A stretch of DNA of 47,538 bases from Saprospiraceae bacterium UBA2329 (GTDB taxonomy: Bacteria > Bacteroidota > Bacteroidia > Chitinophagales > Saprospiraceae): NCBI GenBank assembly GCA_002344975.1, contig DDUV01000064.1, positions 1 through 47,538 on the forward strand. The letters are read 5' to 3'. Each line of letters starts with the position of its first letter. Position 1 is the first letter of the stretch. The position numbers and the translations under genes are program-made. This document shows, piece by piece, positions 1 to 7,455 of this stretch. Under the pieces are notes generated by a model. The model had not been told where the DNA came from, did no database searches, and saw only the letters and a program-made list of their open reading frames with translations.

Positions 1-108
1 ATTTATTTTTGCCCCACTACTTAGTGCCTACTCATCACGCTTTTCGGCTACCGCGCCCTACTGTTTTTTGAGGATGTTCGGGAGGGGTTCCTGTTAGACT
101 TGTACTCC

Positions 109-645
109 TCAATGCCCCGACCGCAGCGGCGGCACAGCGTCTTTAAAATCCGTCAGGGTGGTTTGTTGGGCCATTTTCCAGCCGCCTTTCTGCTTTTCCA
201 GTACGCGGGTTTCAGTCGTTTCCGTCATCTGTTGCGGCGTTTCGGAGCGTTGAGTAAAGGATGCCCACGCCACTTTGCCGCGTATCTGGATGATCCAGTT
301 GTAGCGGGTTACCTTAGCCTTGCGCATTTCTTTGGCCCAGGCGTCAGGTTTGGCATCGAACCAACTTGTTTTCATAGCACTTTTAAAATCTTCCCAGCCC
401 CGGTAGGTGATCACATCGCCGACTTCTGCGCCGTTGGTCACCGACCACAACAGGTAGGGCTTCTGTACAAAACAGGCCGACCATGCCTCGAAATCAGCGT
501 TCAAAAAGTGCTCGGTTTCGGCAATGATGACATTTTTGATAGCATCTTCCGCAGGTGTTTGCGCTTGCGATGCCATTGCAAAAAGGAGCAGGAATGCAAC
601 TATTGCCAGGTTGCGTTTTGTGGCAAAGGTTTTAGGTGTTTTCAT
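109..645 (-). CDS. Secreted NTF2-like (SnoaL/DUF4440-type) protein
   Basis: The 178-residue product starts with a basic stretch, a hydrophobic core and an SQAQ-type signal-peptidase site near residue 29, so it is probably exported. The mature part has the small alpha+beta pattern of NTF2-like proteins: an N-terminal helix (EDAIKNVI), an FLNADFEAWSACF segment, then Trp-rich strands with ITYRGWEDF and a closing strand pair. Such proteins bind small ligands or act as accessory domains; no catalytic residues can be assigned. It lies 110 bp downstream of the kinase array in the same direction and has its own promoter candidate. The function is unknown. Nothing is recognisable in the first 108 bases of the window. 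Confidence 0.7.
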   Translation of the reverse strand: MKTPKTFATKRNLAIVAFLLLFAMASQAQTPAEDAIKNVIIAETEHFLNADFEAWSACFVQKPYLLWSVTNGAEVGDVITYRGWEDFKSAMKTSWFDAKPDAWAKEMRKAKVTRYNWIIQIRGKVAWASFTQRSETPQQMTETTETRVLEKQKGGWKMAQQTTLTDFKDAVPPLRSGH

Positions 646-662
646 ACTACGCGTTTTTTTTA

Positions 663-694
663 CAAAAATACACCCGCCGATGTGGGCTGCACAA
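663..694 (-). promoter_or_regulatory. Promoter candidate for the NTF2-like gene
   Basis: On the minus strand a TTG (692-694) is followed after 21 bases by TATTTTTG (663-670). This matches the Bacteroidota -33/-7 consensus TTG...TAnnTTTG. It lies 18 bases before the start codon, so the gene may be transcribed separately from the kinases upstream. Confidence 0.45.
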
Positions 695-755
695 TCGCAC
701 GATCATGCTACCCCCATACATCGAAGGGGCTGAGATTTTGTTACCCCTCCTATCA

Positions 756-3512
756 TCATGCTGTCGGCATGCGCAGACTGACCAGGACGCCGTTATTGGG
801 TTCGGTTTTTATGTCCAATTGCGCCCCCAGTGCCTCGGCCCGCGCCCGCATGTTGCGCAGTCCGTTGCCGCCGAGGCTGCCCTGTGGCTGTGGCGGCAGG
901 CCCTTGCCGTCGTCCTCTATGGTGAAGTGAAGCTGTTTGCCTGTTTTTTTCAGAGAGAATACGGCGCGGGTGGCCCCGCTGTGTTTGGCCACGTTGGTGG
1001 TCGCTTCTTTGAAAAACAGGTAAAAATCCTTGCGCTGTTCCATGGGTATATGCAGGGCATAGACCTCCTTTTCTATGTCGAAAATGGCCGAGATGCCCAT
1101 CGGCTCCAGCGTATCTGTGGCAAAGCGGATCATGCGTTCCACGATCTTGTCCATGCTGTCGTTTTGGGGGTTTACAGACCATACGATGTCGCTCATACTC
1201 GACATAGCGGTGCGGGCTTTGTCTCCTATGCCGCTGAGCCGGGCCTTTTCGCCGTCGAGTTCCATCTGTCGCAGCACCGATTCGCTGAGGATGGAGATGG
1301 TGGTGAGGGTGGAGCCTACCTCGTCGTGCAGGTCGCGGGCGATGCGCAGGCGGATGGCTTCTTTTTCGAGTTGTTGCCGCAGGCGGTAACGGAAGATAAA
1401 ACGAATAAGAACAAAGGAAATCAGTGCCGCACCGAGTATGAACCACCAGGTTTGGTAAAACGGCGGTCTGACCCGCAGCATGAACTGGGCATTGCTCCGT
1501 ATTTCGTTGCCCTCCACGTCCACGGCTTTCACTTTGAACACATAGCTGCCACCGTCGAGGTTGGTGTAGGTGGCGGAGCGCTGTCCCCTTGCGAAGAACC
1601 AATCCTTGTCAAAACCTTCGAGCATATAGTAAAAAGTGCAGATATCAGGGTCGGCCGTGCTGGCAAAATCGAAGGAAATGAAGTTTTGGGCGTGGTTGAT
1701 GGGGTAGGGCTTTGACACATAATCACCGGGTACGATGGGCTGGAACTCATTGAAAATCCGGAACTCCGAAATGAAAATGGAATCATTTTCCGAAAGTACT
1801 TTGTACCGTTTTACCCCATCGTTGCCTTGCCTTCCTTTATGTAGGTCGCAATGGCCGTCAAGAGCTGTCCATGTTCCGTGAATGGAATCCGAACTTATGA
1901 TATTAAGCCGAACCTCCATTTCAGTCCGGCAGCCGGCGTATGTTCTAACCTGTTTGCCTTGCCAGGTATTTTGCCCCGTTTTATGAAATTTTGCCCAATG
2001 CTCAGGATGAATTACTGCCGCAAAATCGCCGTCCTGAAAATAGGATGCATTCATCCACTCAGCTACCCGCCATGTACCAGAGAGGTCAGTACCGCCATCA
2101 AATTTTTTGCCCCGGCAAACCACTATCGTGCTTTTGGCTACTGGATGTTCCGCCATCGGATATTTTTCCGAATCCCCTTCGATGCGCTCGTGCCATCGGT
2201 TGTGGTCATTTAAAAAATAAGTGGCATTTGAAGTGGTGCGTTTTCCAGTTTCAGTATTGATAAAAATGCGTTTGCCAACAATCGTGCGCTCGTTTTTTGC
2301 ACGCCCCTCAAAATAGGCTTTTGATGATTTGGACAAGGCGATGTAGGCATAAAGGCCCTCATCGTTCATCCATTCGGCGATGCTGCCGTCCGGCATGTCC
2401 CATGTTCCGGCAATGAGTGGTTGGAGCGGCTTGCTGTGTTCGTTCTGTCGGTTCACCTCCAATCTTCGCCATTTTTCCCATTGGTCTTTATTGGCAAAAA
2501 CGACCGAAACGCCCTTCTTGCCGCCGAGCCAGATATTGCTGTGTGAGTCAACGCTTAGGCATTCAATATGGCCGCAGCGAAGCGGATTGGCAGGCAGTTC
2601 GAGGGTGGAGACTTTATAGGCGAATCGCTTATTTTTCAGGTCGAAGCCGAATAAGCTGGCCTTGCTGATAGGATACATCCAAAGGATAGGCTCATTGGTT
2701 AGGCCGGGTGCGAGTGCAAAGCCTTTAAACGAGCCCCCTTCCGATTGTGACCAGCTTCCCCATTGGCCCATTGCTTTATCGTAACTCGCCAGAGTATTTG
2801 CCCCAATCCACACGATGCTTTCACCGGGCAACTGGAAGACGTCCTCGATATGCTCCATTGGCGCAAGTATCCTTTGTTGGATTTTGCCATCCATCCTGTA
2901 TAGGTGTAACTCCCTCGTGCTCCACCCTCCGTCCCAAACCAGTCCGTCGCTATCACGCCCCACCGGCCCTACCCGCCGTGGCAGCTTTACGCTTTTTTCA
3001 ATTTTCAAGGTTTTTGGGTCAATATAATAGAGGGCGCTATATTTGAAAAACCAGACTCCTCCTTCGTGATGCCAATCGTGCAGGTATATCTCGCTGGTGC
3101 CCAGTCCATGAGGTGCATCCGGCTCAACTTTGGAAAGGTCGTATTCTATGAACTTGTCCTTTTTTTCCTCGAAATAAAACAGCTTGAAGGTCGTGGCCAA
3201 CCAGATGCGGCCTGTGGTGTCGGCGGTGAGGAAGTGACAGCCCCAGTTCTTCCAGAGCAGCGAATCGGCAGGGGCGTTCAGGTAGTTTTTGAAGGTTTTG
3301 CCGTCGTAGCAGCTTACGCCTTTTGGCGTGGCAAACCACATCCGGCCCTTGCCGTCCTCCTGTATGTCGCGCACCACCGGGTCGGCAAGTCCGAGGGCCG
3401 GGCCGCCCGCTTCCGCCGCTGAGACGAAATTGGACGACAGCGACCAGTTGACCTGCGCCGTGGCTGCCCCCGAAAAAAGCAGCATAAGCAGTATGAGCCT
3501 GCGGTTTTTCAT
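756..3512 (-). CDS. Hybrid-sensor histidine kinase: partial propeller, double-GTW module, Y_Y_Y, HisKA_3
   Basis: A 918-residue membrane sensor kinase with a signal peptide (SGAATAQ). Residues about 35-340 carry beta-propeller (Reg_prop) repeats such as IQEDGKGRMWFATPKGV. About 365-590 is a region I cannot assign, with two GTW-centred repeats. A Y_Y_Y immunoglobulin-like domain follows (YTNLDGGSYVFKVKAVD), then one membrane helix near 685-708. The HisKA_3 phosphoacceptor is His729 in ARDLHDEVGS. The ATPase domain shows the N box (KEATTNVAKHSG) and G boxes DDGKGLPP and GGNGLRNM. The family phosphorylates NarL-type response regulators; none is encoded here. The start overlaps the stop of the upstream kinase by ATGA, so the two are probably co-translated. 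Confidence 0.93.
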   Translation of the reverse strand: MKNRRLILLMLLFSGAATAQVNWSLSSNFVSAAEAGGPALGLADPVVRDIQEDGKGRMWFATPKGVSCYDGKTFKNYLNAPADSLLWKNWGCHFLTADTTGRIWLATTFKLFYFEEKKDKFIEYDLSKVEPDAPHGLGTSEIYLHDWHHEGGVWFFKYSALYYIDPKTLKIEKSVKLPRRVGPVGRDSDGLVWDGGWSTRELHLYRMDGKIQQRILAPMEHIEDVFQLPGESIVWIGANTLASYDKAMGQWGSWSQSEGGSFKGFALAPGLTNEPILWMYPISKASLFGFDLKNKRFAYKVSTLELPANPLRCGHIECLSVDSHSNIWLGGKKGVSVVFANKDQWEKWRRLEVNRQNEHSKPLQPLIAGTWDMPDGSIAEWMNDEGLYAYIALSKSSKAYFEGRAKNERTIVGKRIFINTETGKRTTSNATYFLNDHNRWHERIEGDSEKYPMAEHPVAKSTIVVCRGKKFDGGTDLSGTWRVAEWMNASYFQDGDFAAVIHPEHWAKFHKTGQNTWQGKQVRTYAGCRTEMEVRLNIISSDSIHGTWTALDGHCDLHKGRQGNDGVKRYKVLSENDSIFISEFRIFNEFQPIVPGDYVSKPYPINHAQNFISFDFASTADPDICTFYYMLEGFDKDWFFARGQRSATYTNLDGGSYVFKVKAVDVEGNEIRSNAQFMLRVRPPFYQTWWFILGAALISFVLIRFIFRYRLRQQLEKEAIRLRIARDLHDEVGSTLTTISILSESVLRQMELDGEKARLSGIGDKARTAMSSMSDIVWSVNPQNDSMDKIVERMIRFATDTLEPMGISAIFDIEKEVYALHIPMEQRKDFYLFFKEATTNVAKHSGATRAVFSLKKTGKQLHFTIEDDGKGLPPQPQGSLGGNGLRNMRARAEALGAQLDIKTEPNNGVLVSLRMPTA

Positions 3513-5281
3513 TTCATCGGAATCCTTAACGAGACAAATATCCCGTATTCGCCATTGTTTTTCATCAAAAACTCAGCCCCCAGCGCCTCGGTCCGCGCCT
3601 GCATGTTGCGCAGTCCGTTGCCGCCGAGGCTGCCCTGTGGCTGTGGCGGCAGGCCCTTGCCGTCATCCTCTATGGTGAAGAGCAGTTGCCGGCCTGTTTT
3701 TTTGAGGGAGAAGAGGGCGCGGGTGGCCCCGCTGTGTTTGGCTACGTTGGTGGTGGCTTCTTTGAAAAATAGGTAAAAATCCTTGCGCTGTTCCATGGGC
3801 ATCTGCAGGGCATAGACCTCTTTTTCTATGTCGAAAACGGCCGAGATGCCCAGCGGCTCGAGCGTATCTGTGGCAAAGCGGATCATGCGCTCCACGATCT
3901 TGTCCATGCTGTCGTTTTGTGGGTTTATAGACCATACGATGTCGCTCATGCTCGACATGGCGGTGCGGGCTTTGTCTCCTATGCCGCTGAGACGGGCCTT
4001 TTCGCCGTCGAGTTCCATCTGCCGCAGCACCGATTCGCTGAGGATGGAGATGGTGGTGAGGGTGGAGCCTACCTCGTCGTGGAGGTCGCGGGCGATGCGC
4101 CGTCGGATGTCCTCTTTTTCGAGTTGTTGCCGTAGGCGGTAACGGAAGATAAAACGAATAAGGAAAAAGGAAATCAGTGTCGCACCGAGTATGAACCACC
4201 AGGTTTGGTAAAACGGCGGCCTGACCCGCAGCATGAACCGGGTGTTGCCACGTATTTCGGTGCCCTCCACGTCCACGGCCCTCACTTTGAACACATAGCT
4301 GCCGCCGTCGAGGTTGGTGTAGGTGGCCGAGGGCTGCATAAATGCGATGAACCAGCCCTTGTCGAAGCCCTCGAGTTGGTAGTAAAAAGTTGTCGTCCTG
4401 GGGTCGTAGGAACTGGAGAAATTGAAAGTGATGTAGTTCTGGCTATGGTCAATCACCAATTCTTTGGCCATATAATCTTTGGGGTCAACGGGATGAAATT
4501 CATTGAATATCCGAAATTCGGTAATGAAAACGGAGTCAGCAGTTCCCATTGCTTTTAACCTCCAGTAAGACTCTCTGTCAGTTCGCCCTTTGTGCAGGTC
4601 GCAACGACTATCCAATGCTACCCATACTGCGTTGATGAAATCCGGTGTTACACATTCGTAATTCATGGACATTTCCGTAATACAATCGCCCCATGTTCGA
4701 TAAACATGGACTTTCCATGAGTTACGCCCTGTTTTTTTACAGTCCAAGAAATGTTGTGGATGTACGATGGAGAGGAAATCCCCATCCTGGAAAATATAAA
4801 CCAATGCTTTATTGCTTCCATCCCATGTTCCTGACAGGTCGCTTGCCGGGTCGAATTTTTTGCCATTACAAACCACGACTTTGCTTTCCATGCCACTCAG
4901 CCGGGCCATTGGTTTACGAGCTTCGTTGGCGTCCTGCTCCCATTCGTACCAATTGCCATCCGCAATATTGTAGCGATAAACCTTCTGTCCGACCTTTCGA
5001 TTTCCTGTTTCAAGGTCAACAAAGGTACGCTGCCCCCTGATACTGCCATCGTCTCCCATTTTTCCTTCAAAAAATGCCTTTGAACGTTTTGACAGTGCGA
5101 TATACCTGAAAACCGAATTGTAGGCTACCCACTCCGCAATGCTGCCGTCCGGCATTCTCCAAGTGCCTATAATATTTGAACTTGATGTTTTTAACTTGGT
5201 AGGGGACACCGACGAGTTGACCCGACTCAGTGCCTTGTTTACGAACAACAGGCTAATTGATATGAGCAATATACACCTCAC
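3509..5281 (-). CDS. Sensor histidine kinase paralogue lacking the propeller
   Basis: A 590-residue paralogue of the next gene downstream. It begins at GTG (5279-5281) with a signal peptide and goes straight into the double-GTW module (about residues 38-260). Then come Y_Y_Y, one membrane helix (about 357-380), HisKA_3 with His401 in ARDLHDEVGS, and a complete HATPase domain. The propeller is absent but all kinase motifs are intact, so this is a working short form rather than a broken gene. Its kinase half is nearly identical in DNA to the neighbouring kinase, while the sensor half is much more diverged. The GTG start overlaps a stop codon that ends a decayed third copy upstream, reproducing the overlap between the two intact genes. 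Confidence 0.92.
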   Translation of the reverse strand: MRCILLISISLLFVNKALSRVNSSVSPTKLKTSSSNIIGTWRMPDGSIAEWVAYNSVFRYIALSKRSKAFFEGKMGDDGSIRGQRTFVDLETGNRKVGQKVYRYNIADGNWYEWEQDANEARKPMARLSGMESKVVVCNGKKFDPASDLSGTWDGSNKALVYIFQDGDFLSIVHPQHFLDCKKTGRNSWKVHVYRTWGDCITEMSMNYECVTPDFINAVWVALDSRCDLHKGRTDRESYWRLKAMGTADSVFITEFRIFNEFHPVDPKDYMAKELVIDHSQNYITFNFSSSYDPRTTTFYYQLEGFDKGWFIAFMQPSATYTNLDGGSYVFKVRAVDVEGTEIRGNTRFMLRVRPPFYQTWWFILGATLISFFLIRFIFRYRLRQQLEKEDIRRRIARDLHDEVGSTLTTISILSESVLRQMELDGEKARLSGIGDKARTAMSSMSDIVWSINPQNDSMDKIVERMIRFATDTLEPLGISAVFDIEKEVYALQMPMEQRKDFYLFFKEATTNVAKHSGATRALFSLKKTGRQLLFTIEDDGKGLPPQPQGSLGGNGLRNMQARTEALGAEFLMKNNGEYGIFVSLRIPMK

Positions 5282-5436
5282 TTTATCAGAATTTTAAGTG
5301 AGACAAATGTACCGCTTTGCCCATTTTTTTCATCAAAAACTCAGCCCCCAGCCCCCGGCGCCTACCCGCATGTTGCGCCACCCTATGCCGCCGGGCCGGG
5401 CTTTCCTCCAGCGAAATTCATCGGCCCTTGCCCCAA
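5279..5436 (-). pseudogene. Relic C-terminal end of a third tandem histidine kinase
   Basis: The sequence directly upstream of the short kinase aligns with the 3' end of both intact kinases. It has GGCAAGGGCC (the GKGL box), GCGCAACATGC (LRNM), GGGGGCTGAGTTTTTGATGAAAAA (only partly conserved), and a final VSLKILIK followed by TGA, matching VSLRIPMK-stop. Internal deletions put the parts in different frames, so it cannot be translated as one piece. The TGA overlaps the GTG start of the next kinase exactly as in the intact pair. It is therefore the leftover of a larger tandem array. Confidence 0.75.
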
Positions 5437-5444
5437 AACACAAA

Positions 5445-5472
5445 TAGTCCTGCAACTGCTGTTACAGGACTA
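5445..5472 (-). terminator. Hairpin after rpsT
   Basis: TAGTCCTG and CAGGACTA form a perfect 8-bp stem around a 12-base loop, 36 bases after the rpsT stop on the minus strand. The following bases ATTTGTGTTTT are moderately T-rich, fitting an intrinsic terminator that separates rpsT from the kinase array. Confidence 0.55.
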
Positions 5473-5507
5473 CTCGTTGAAGTATCTTAAATCTTTTTAA
5501 ACAGGGA

Positions 5508-5762
5508 CTATCCCAGAGCAGCAACGCGCTTCATCAGACCGCTTTTCAGGTTGGCCGCCTTGTTTTTGTGCCAAGTGCCGCGCTTGGCCAGGCGATCAAT
5601 CATGCTGATCACTTTGGGCAAAAAACCCTGAGCATCTGTTGCATCTTCCAGACCGCGCAGGCGCTTGATGGCCGTGCGGGTGGTCTTTTTGTAAAAACGG
5701 TTTTGATCGCGGCGCTTCTCATCCTGACGAATGCGCTTCAATGACGATTTATGATGTGCCAT
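5508..5762 (-). CDS. rpsT: 30S ribosomal protein S20
   Basis: An 84-residue, very basic, all-helical protein starting MAHHKSSLKRIRQDEKRR and ending KNKAANLKSGLMKRV. This is the usual S20 pattern and length. S20 binds the 5' domain and helix 44 of 16S rRNA in the small subunit. The conserved segment around WHKNKAANLKSGL is intact. It is a single-gene unit, with a hairpin downstream and an AT-rich leader of about 100 bases upstream. Confidence 0.97.
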   Translation of the reverse strand: MAHHKSSLKRIRQDEKRRDQNRFYKKTTRTAIKRLRGLEDATDAQGFLPKVISMIDRLAKRGTWHKNKAANLKSGLMKRVAALG

Positions 5763-5862
5763 AATCCGTATGTTTCTTTTTTGCTTTTTAAAACGGAGCG
5801 CAAATGTAGGTCTTTTCTTTTGAAGAAGTCAAATCTTTTTTGAAAAATATCTTGACATGCCG

Positions 5863-6087
5863 TCAACGCCGCATCAATTCCATGATATGCAGCACCATAG
5901 AAGACCCCATAAAAGCCATTAGGGCCAGGCCGGCAATGCGCAGCCACCAGCCGTTGGACTGCCGGAATGCCTCCGCTTTTTCCTGCGTTTCCGGGTTGCC
6001 GGAGCGCACAAAGCCTCTGGAAAAAAGATACACATACACGCCAATGGCAGTGAGCAGGATTTCAAAAAGTAAACCGATGTATTCCAT
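5863..6087 (-). CDS. Small two-helix membrane protein
   Basis: A 74-residue protein if the ATG at 6085-6087 is used. It has two hydrophobic segments (EYIGLLFEILLTAIGVYVY and LRIAGLALMAFMGSSMVL) separated by a short polar stretch, with a positive C-terminal end (ELMRR). An in-frame GTG at 6142-6144 overlaps the birA stop as GTGA and would add 19 residues. I prefer the ATG because the predicted membrane segment then starts at once, but translational coupling to birA makes the longer form possible. I do not recognise a function. Confidence 0.6.
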   Translation of the reverse strand: MEYIGLLFEILLTAIGVYVYLFSRGFVRSGNPETQEKAEAFRQSNGWWLRIAGLALMAFMGSSMVLHIMELMRR

Positions 6088-6140
6088 GATGGCAGAATTT
6101 AAACGTTGACGGAAACGGATGCAAGATAGGTATAAACCAT

Positions 6141-6899
6141 TCACAAAAACGCCACTTCCTTCACATCAAAAGCGGAGACGCCCTGCCCGTGCCGCACCTG
6201 CAAAAGCCCCTGCGGCGTTACGCCCGTGATGCGCCCCTCGAAGATATGGCCGTCTTTGCGCTGAAAAAGAGCCGGCTCGTCAAAGCGGTAGAGATGCCGG
6301 AGGTATTCCTCGCGGATGGCCTCCGTTTGGCCGGCGCGCAGTTGAAGGTAGCGCTCTTCGAGGCAGAGCAACAAGTCTTCCCGGACTTCGTGCAGGTCTA
6401 AATCCTGCCCGGTCAGCATGGCCGGTGAGACGGCGTTAGGCAAGTGCTCGGAGAAGGCCGTTTGATTTACATTGAGGCCGATGCCCGCCACGCAATATTG
6501 AAACCGGAAGCCTTTGATGGAGGTCTGGAGCAAAATACCCGCCGTTTTTCGGTCGCCTATATATATATCGTTGGGCCATTTGAGCGTAACCGGATGAGCA
6601 AGCAGCCCGGCTGCCAGATCGCGAACGGCGAGTGCAATAGCCTGATTGAGAAAGAAATGTGCCGAGGTATCCACGAAGTCAGGATAGAAAATCACACTCA
6701 GCAGTATGTTTTTGCCCGGTTCGCTTTCCCATGAGGCGCCGGCCTGCCCTCTGCCCTCGGTTTGGCTGCGGGCAGAAATCACCGTACCTTCGTCGGGCCG
6801 CCCCTCCGAAAGCATGTCCAATGCGAACAAATTGGTGGAGGGAAGGACGGGAAAATCAAGCAAAACTTTTCCCACAAAAAGAGTGTTCCTATTGCGCAA
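6141..6899 (-). CDS. birA: Biotin--[acetyl-CoA-carboxylase] ligase
   Basis: A 252-residue class I biotin protein ligase without the N-terminal DNA-binding domain, so it is an enzyme only. It activates biotin to biotinyl-AMP and attaches it to the carboxyl-carrier lysine. Visible motifs are STNLFALDML near the start, the biotin loop GRGQAGASW (a variant of GRGRxGRxW), KWPNDIY with the catalytic lysine, KTAGIL, and GIGLNVNQ. A small SH3-like C-terminal domain follows (FEGRITGVTPQGLLQV). It is divergent from rsfS across 72 bp of AT-rich sequence. The small membrane protein downstream may be in the same transcript. Confidence 0.95.
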   Translation of the reverse strand: MRNRNTLFVGKVLLDFPVLPSTNLFALDMLSEGRPDEGTVISARSQTEGRGQAGASWESEPGKNILLSVIFYPDFVDTSAHFFLNQAIALAVRDLAAGLLAHPVTLKWPNDIYIGDRKTAGILLQTSIKGFRFQYCVAGIGLNVNQTAFSEHLPNAVSPAMLTGQDLDLHEVREDLLLCLEERYLQLRAGQTEAIREEYLRHLYRFDEPALFQRKDGHIFEGRITGVTPQGLLQVRHGQGVSAFDVKEVAFL

Positions 6900-6971
6900 T
6901 TGGAAAAAGAGTTTGTAATTTGTACACTTTTAAACCATTGTATTCAACCGCAAAAATAATAAAATCACAAC

Positions 6972-7361
6972 TTGGAGTCACAGATTCAATTACTCGCCCA
7001 ACCTCCTGTGGGGGCCGAGGAACTCAACGACCTGATCGTTGACAGCATGCAAGACATTAAGGCTAAACGCATTGTCAAATTAGACCTGCGCCATTTGAAA
7101 GATACACCTGCCGATTATTTCATTGTTTGCGAAGGCGATTCTACCACACAGGTGCGCGCCATTGCCGCCAACGTGGCAAGAAGGGTAAAGACAGAAGGGC
7201 ATATCCGCCCTGCGGCCAAAGAAGGCGAGCAGGTAGCCCGCTGGATTTGCATAGACTATTATAATACGGTAGTGCATGTGTTTTATCGCGAAACCCGCGC
7301 CTTTTACGAATTAGAGTCGTTGTGGAGCGATGCGATTTTCACGGAGTACGAAACTTTGTAA
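6972..7361 (+). CDS. rsfS: Ribosomal silencing factor RsfS
   Basis: A 129-residue DUF143/Iojap-family protein that binds ribosomal protein uL14 and blocks 30S-50S joining. Family signatures are LNDLIVDSMQDIKA near the N terminus, LDLRHLKDTPADYFIVCEGDSTTQVRAIA in the core (given here only as a landmark), and WICIDYYNTVVHVF near the C terminus. The reading frame starts at TTG 6972; no in-frame ATG lies nearby, and a TTG start fits the family length. The next gene is ftsH; rsfS often precedes ftsH in Bacteroidota. Confidence 0.94.
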   Translation: MESQIQLLAQPPVGAEELNDLIVDSMQDIKAKRIVKLDLRHLKDTPADYFIVCEGDSTTQVRAIAANVARRVKTEGHIRPAAKEGEQVARWICIDYYNTVVHVFYRETRAFYELESLWSDAIFTEYETL

Positions 7362-7455
7362 CATTATAAAAGGACAGCACGTCAACGAATCGCCTCGATG
7401 CGCGTTTATCCCTTAATTATCAGGTGCGAGACCTTGCATTAAAGTAAAACACGGC

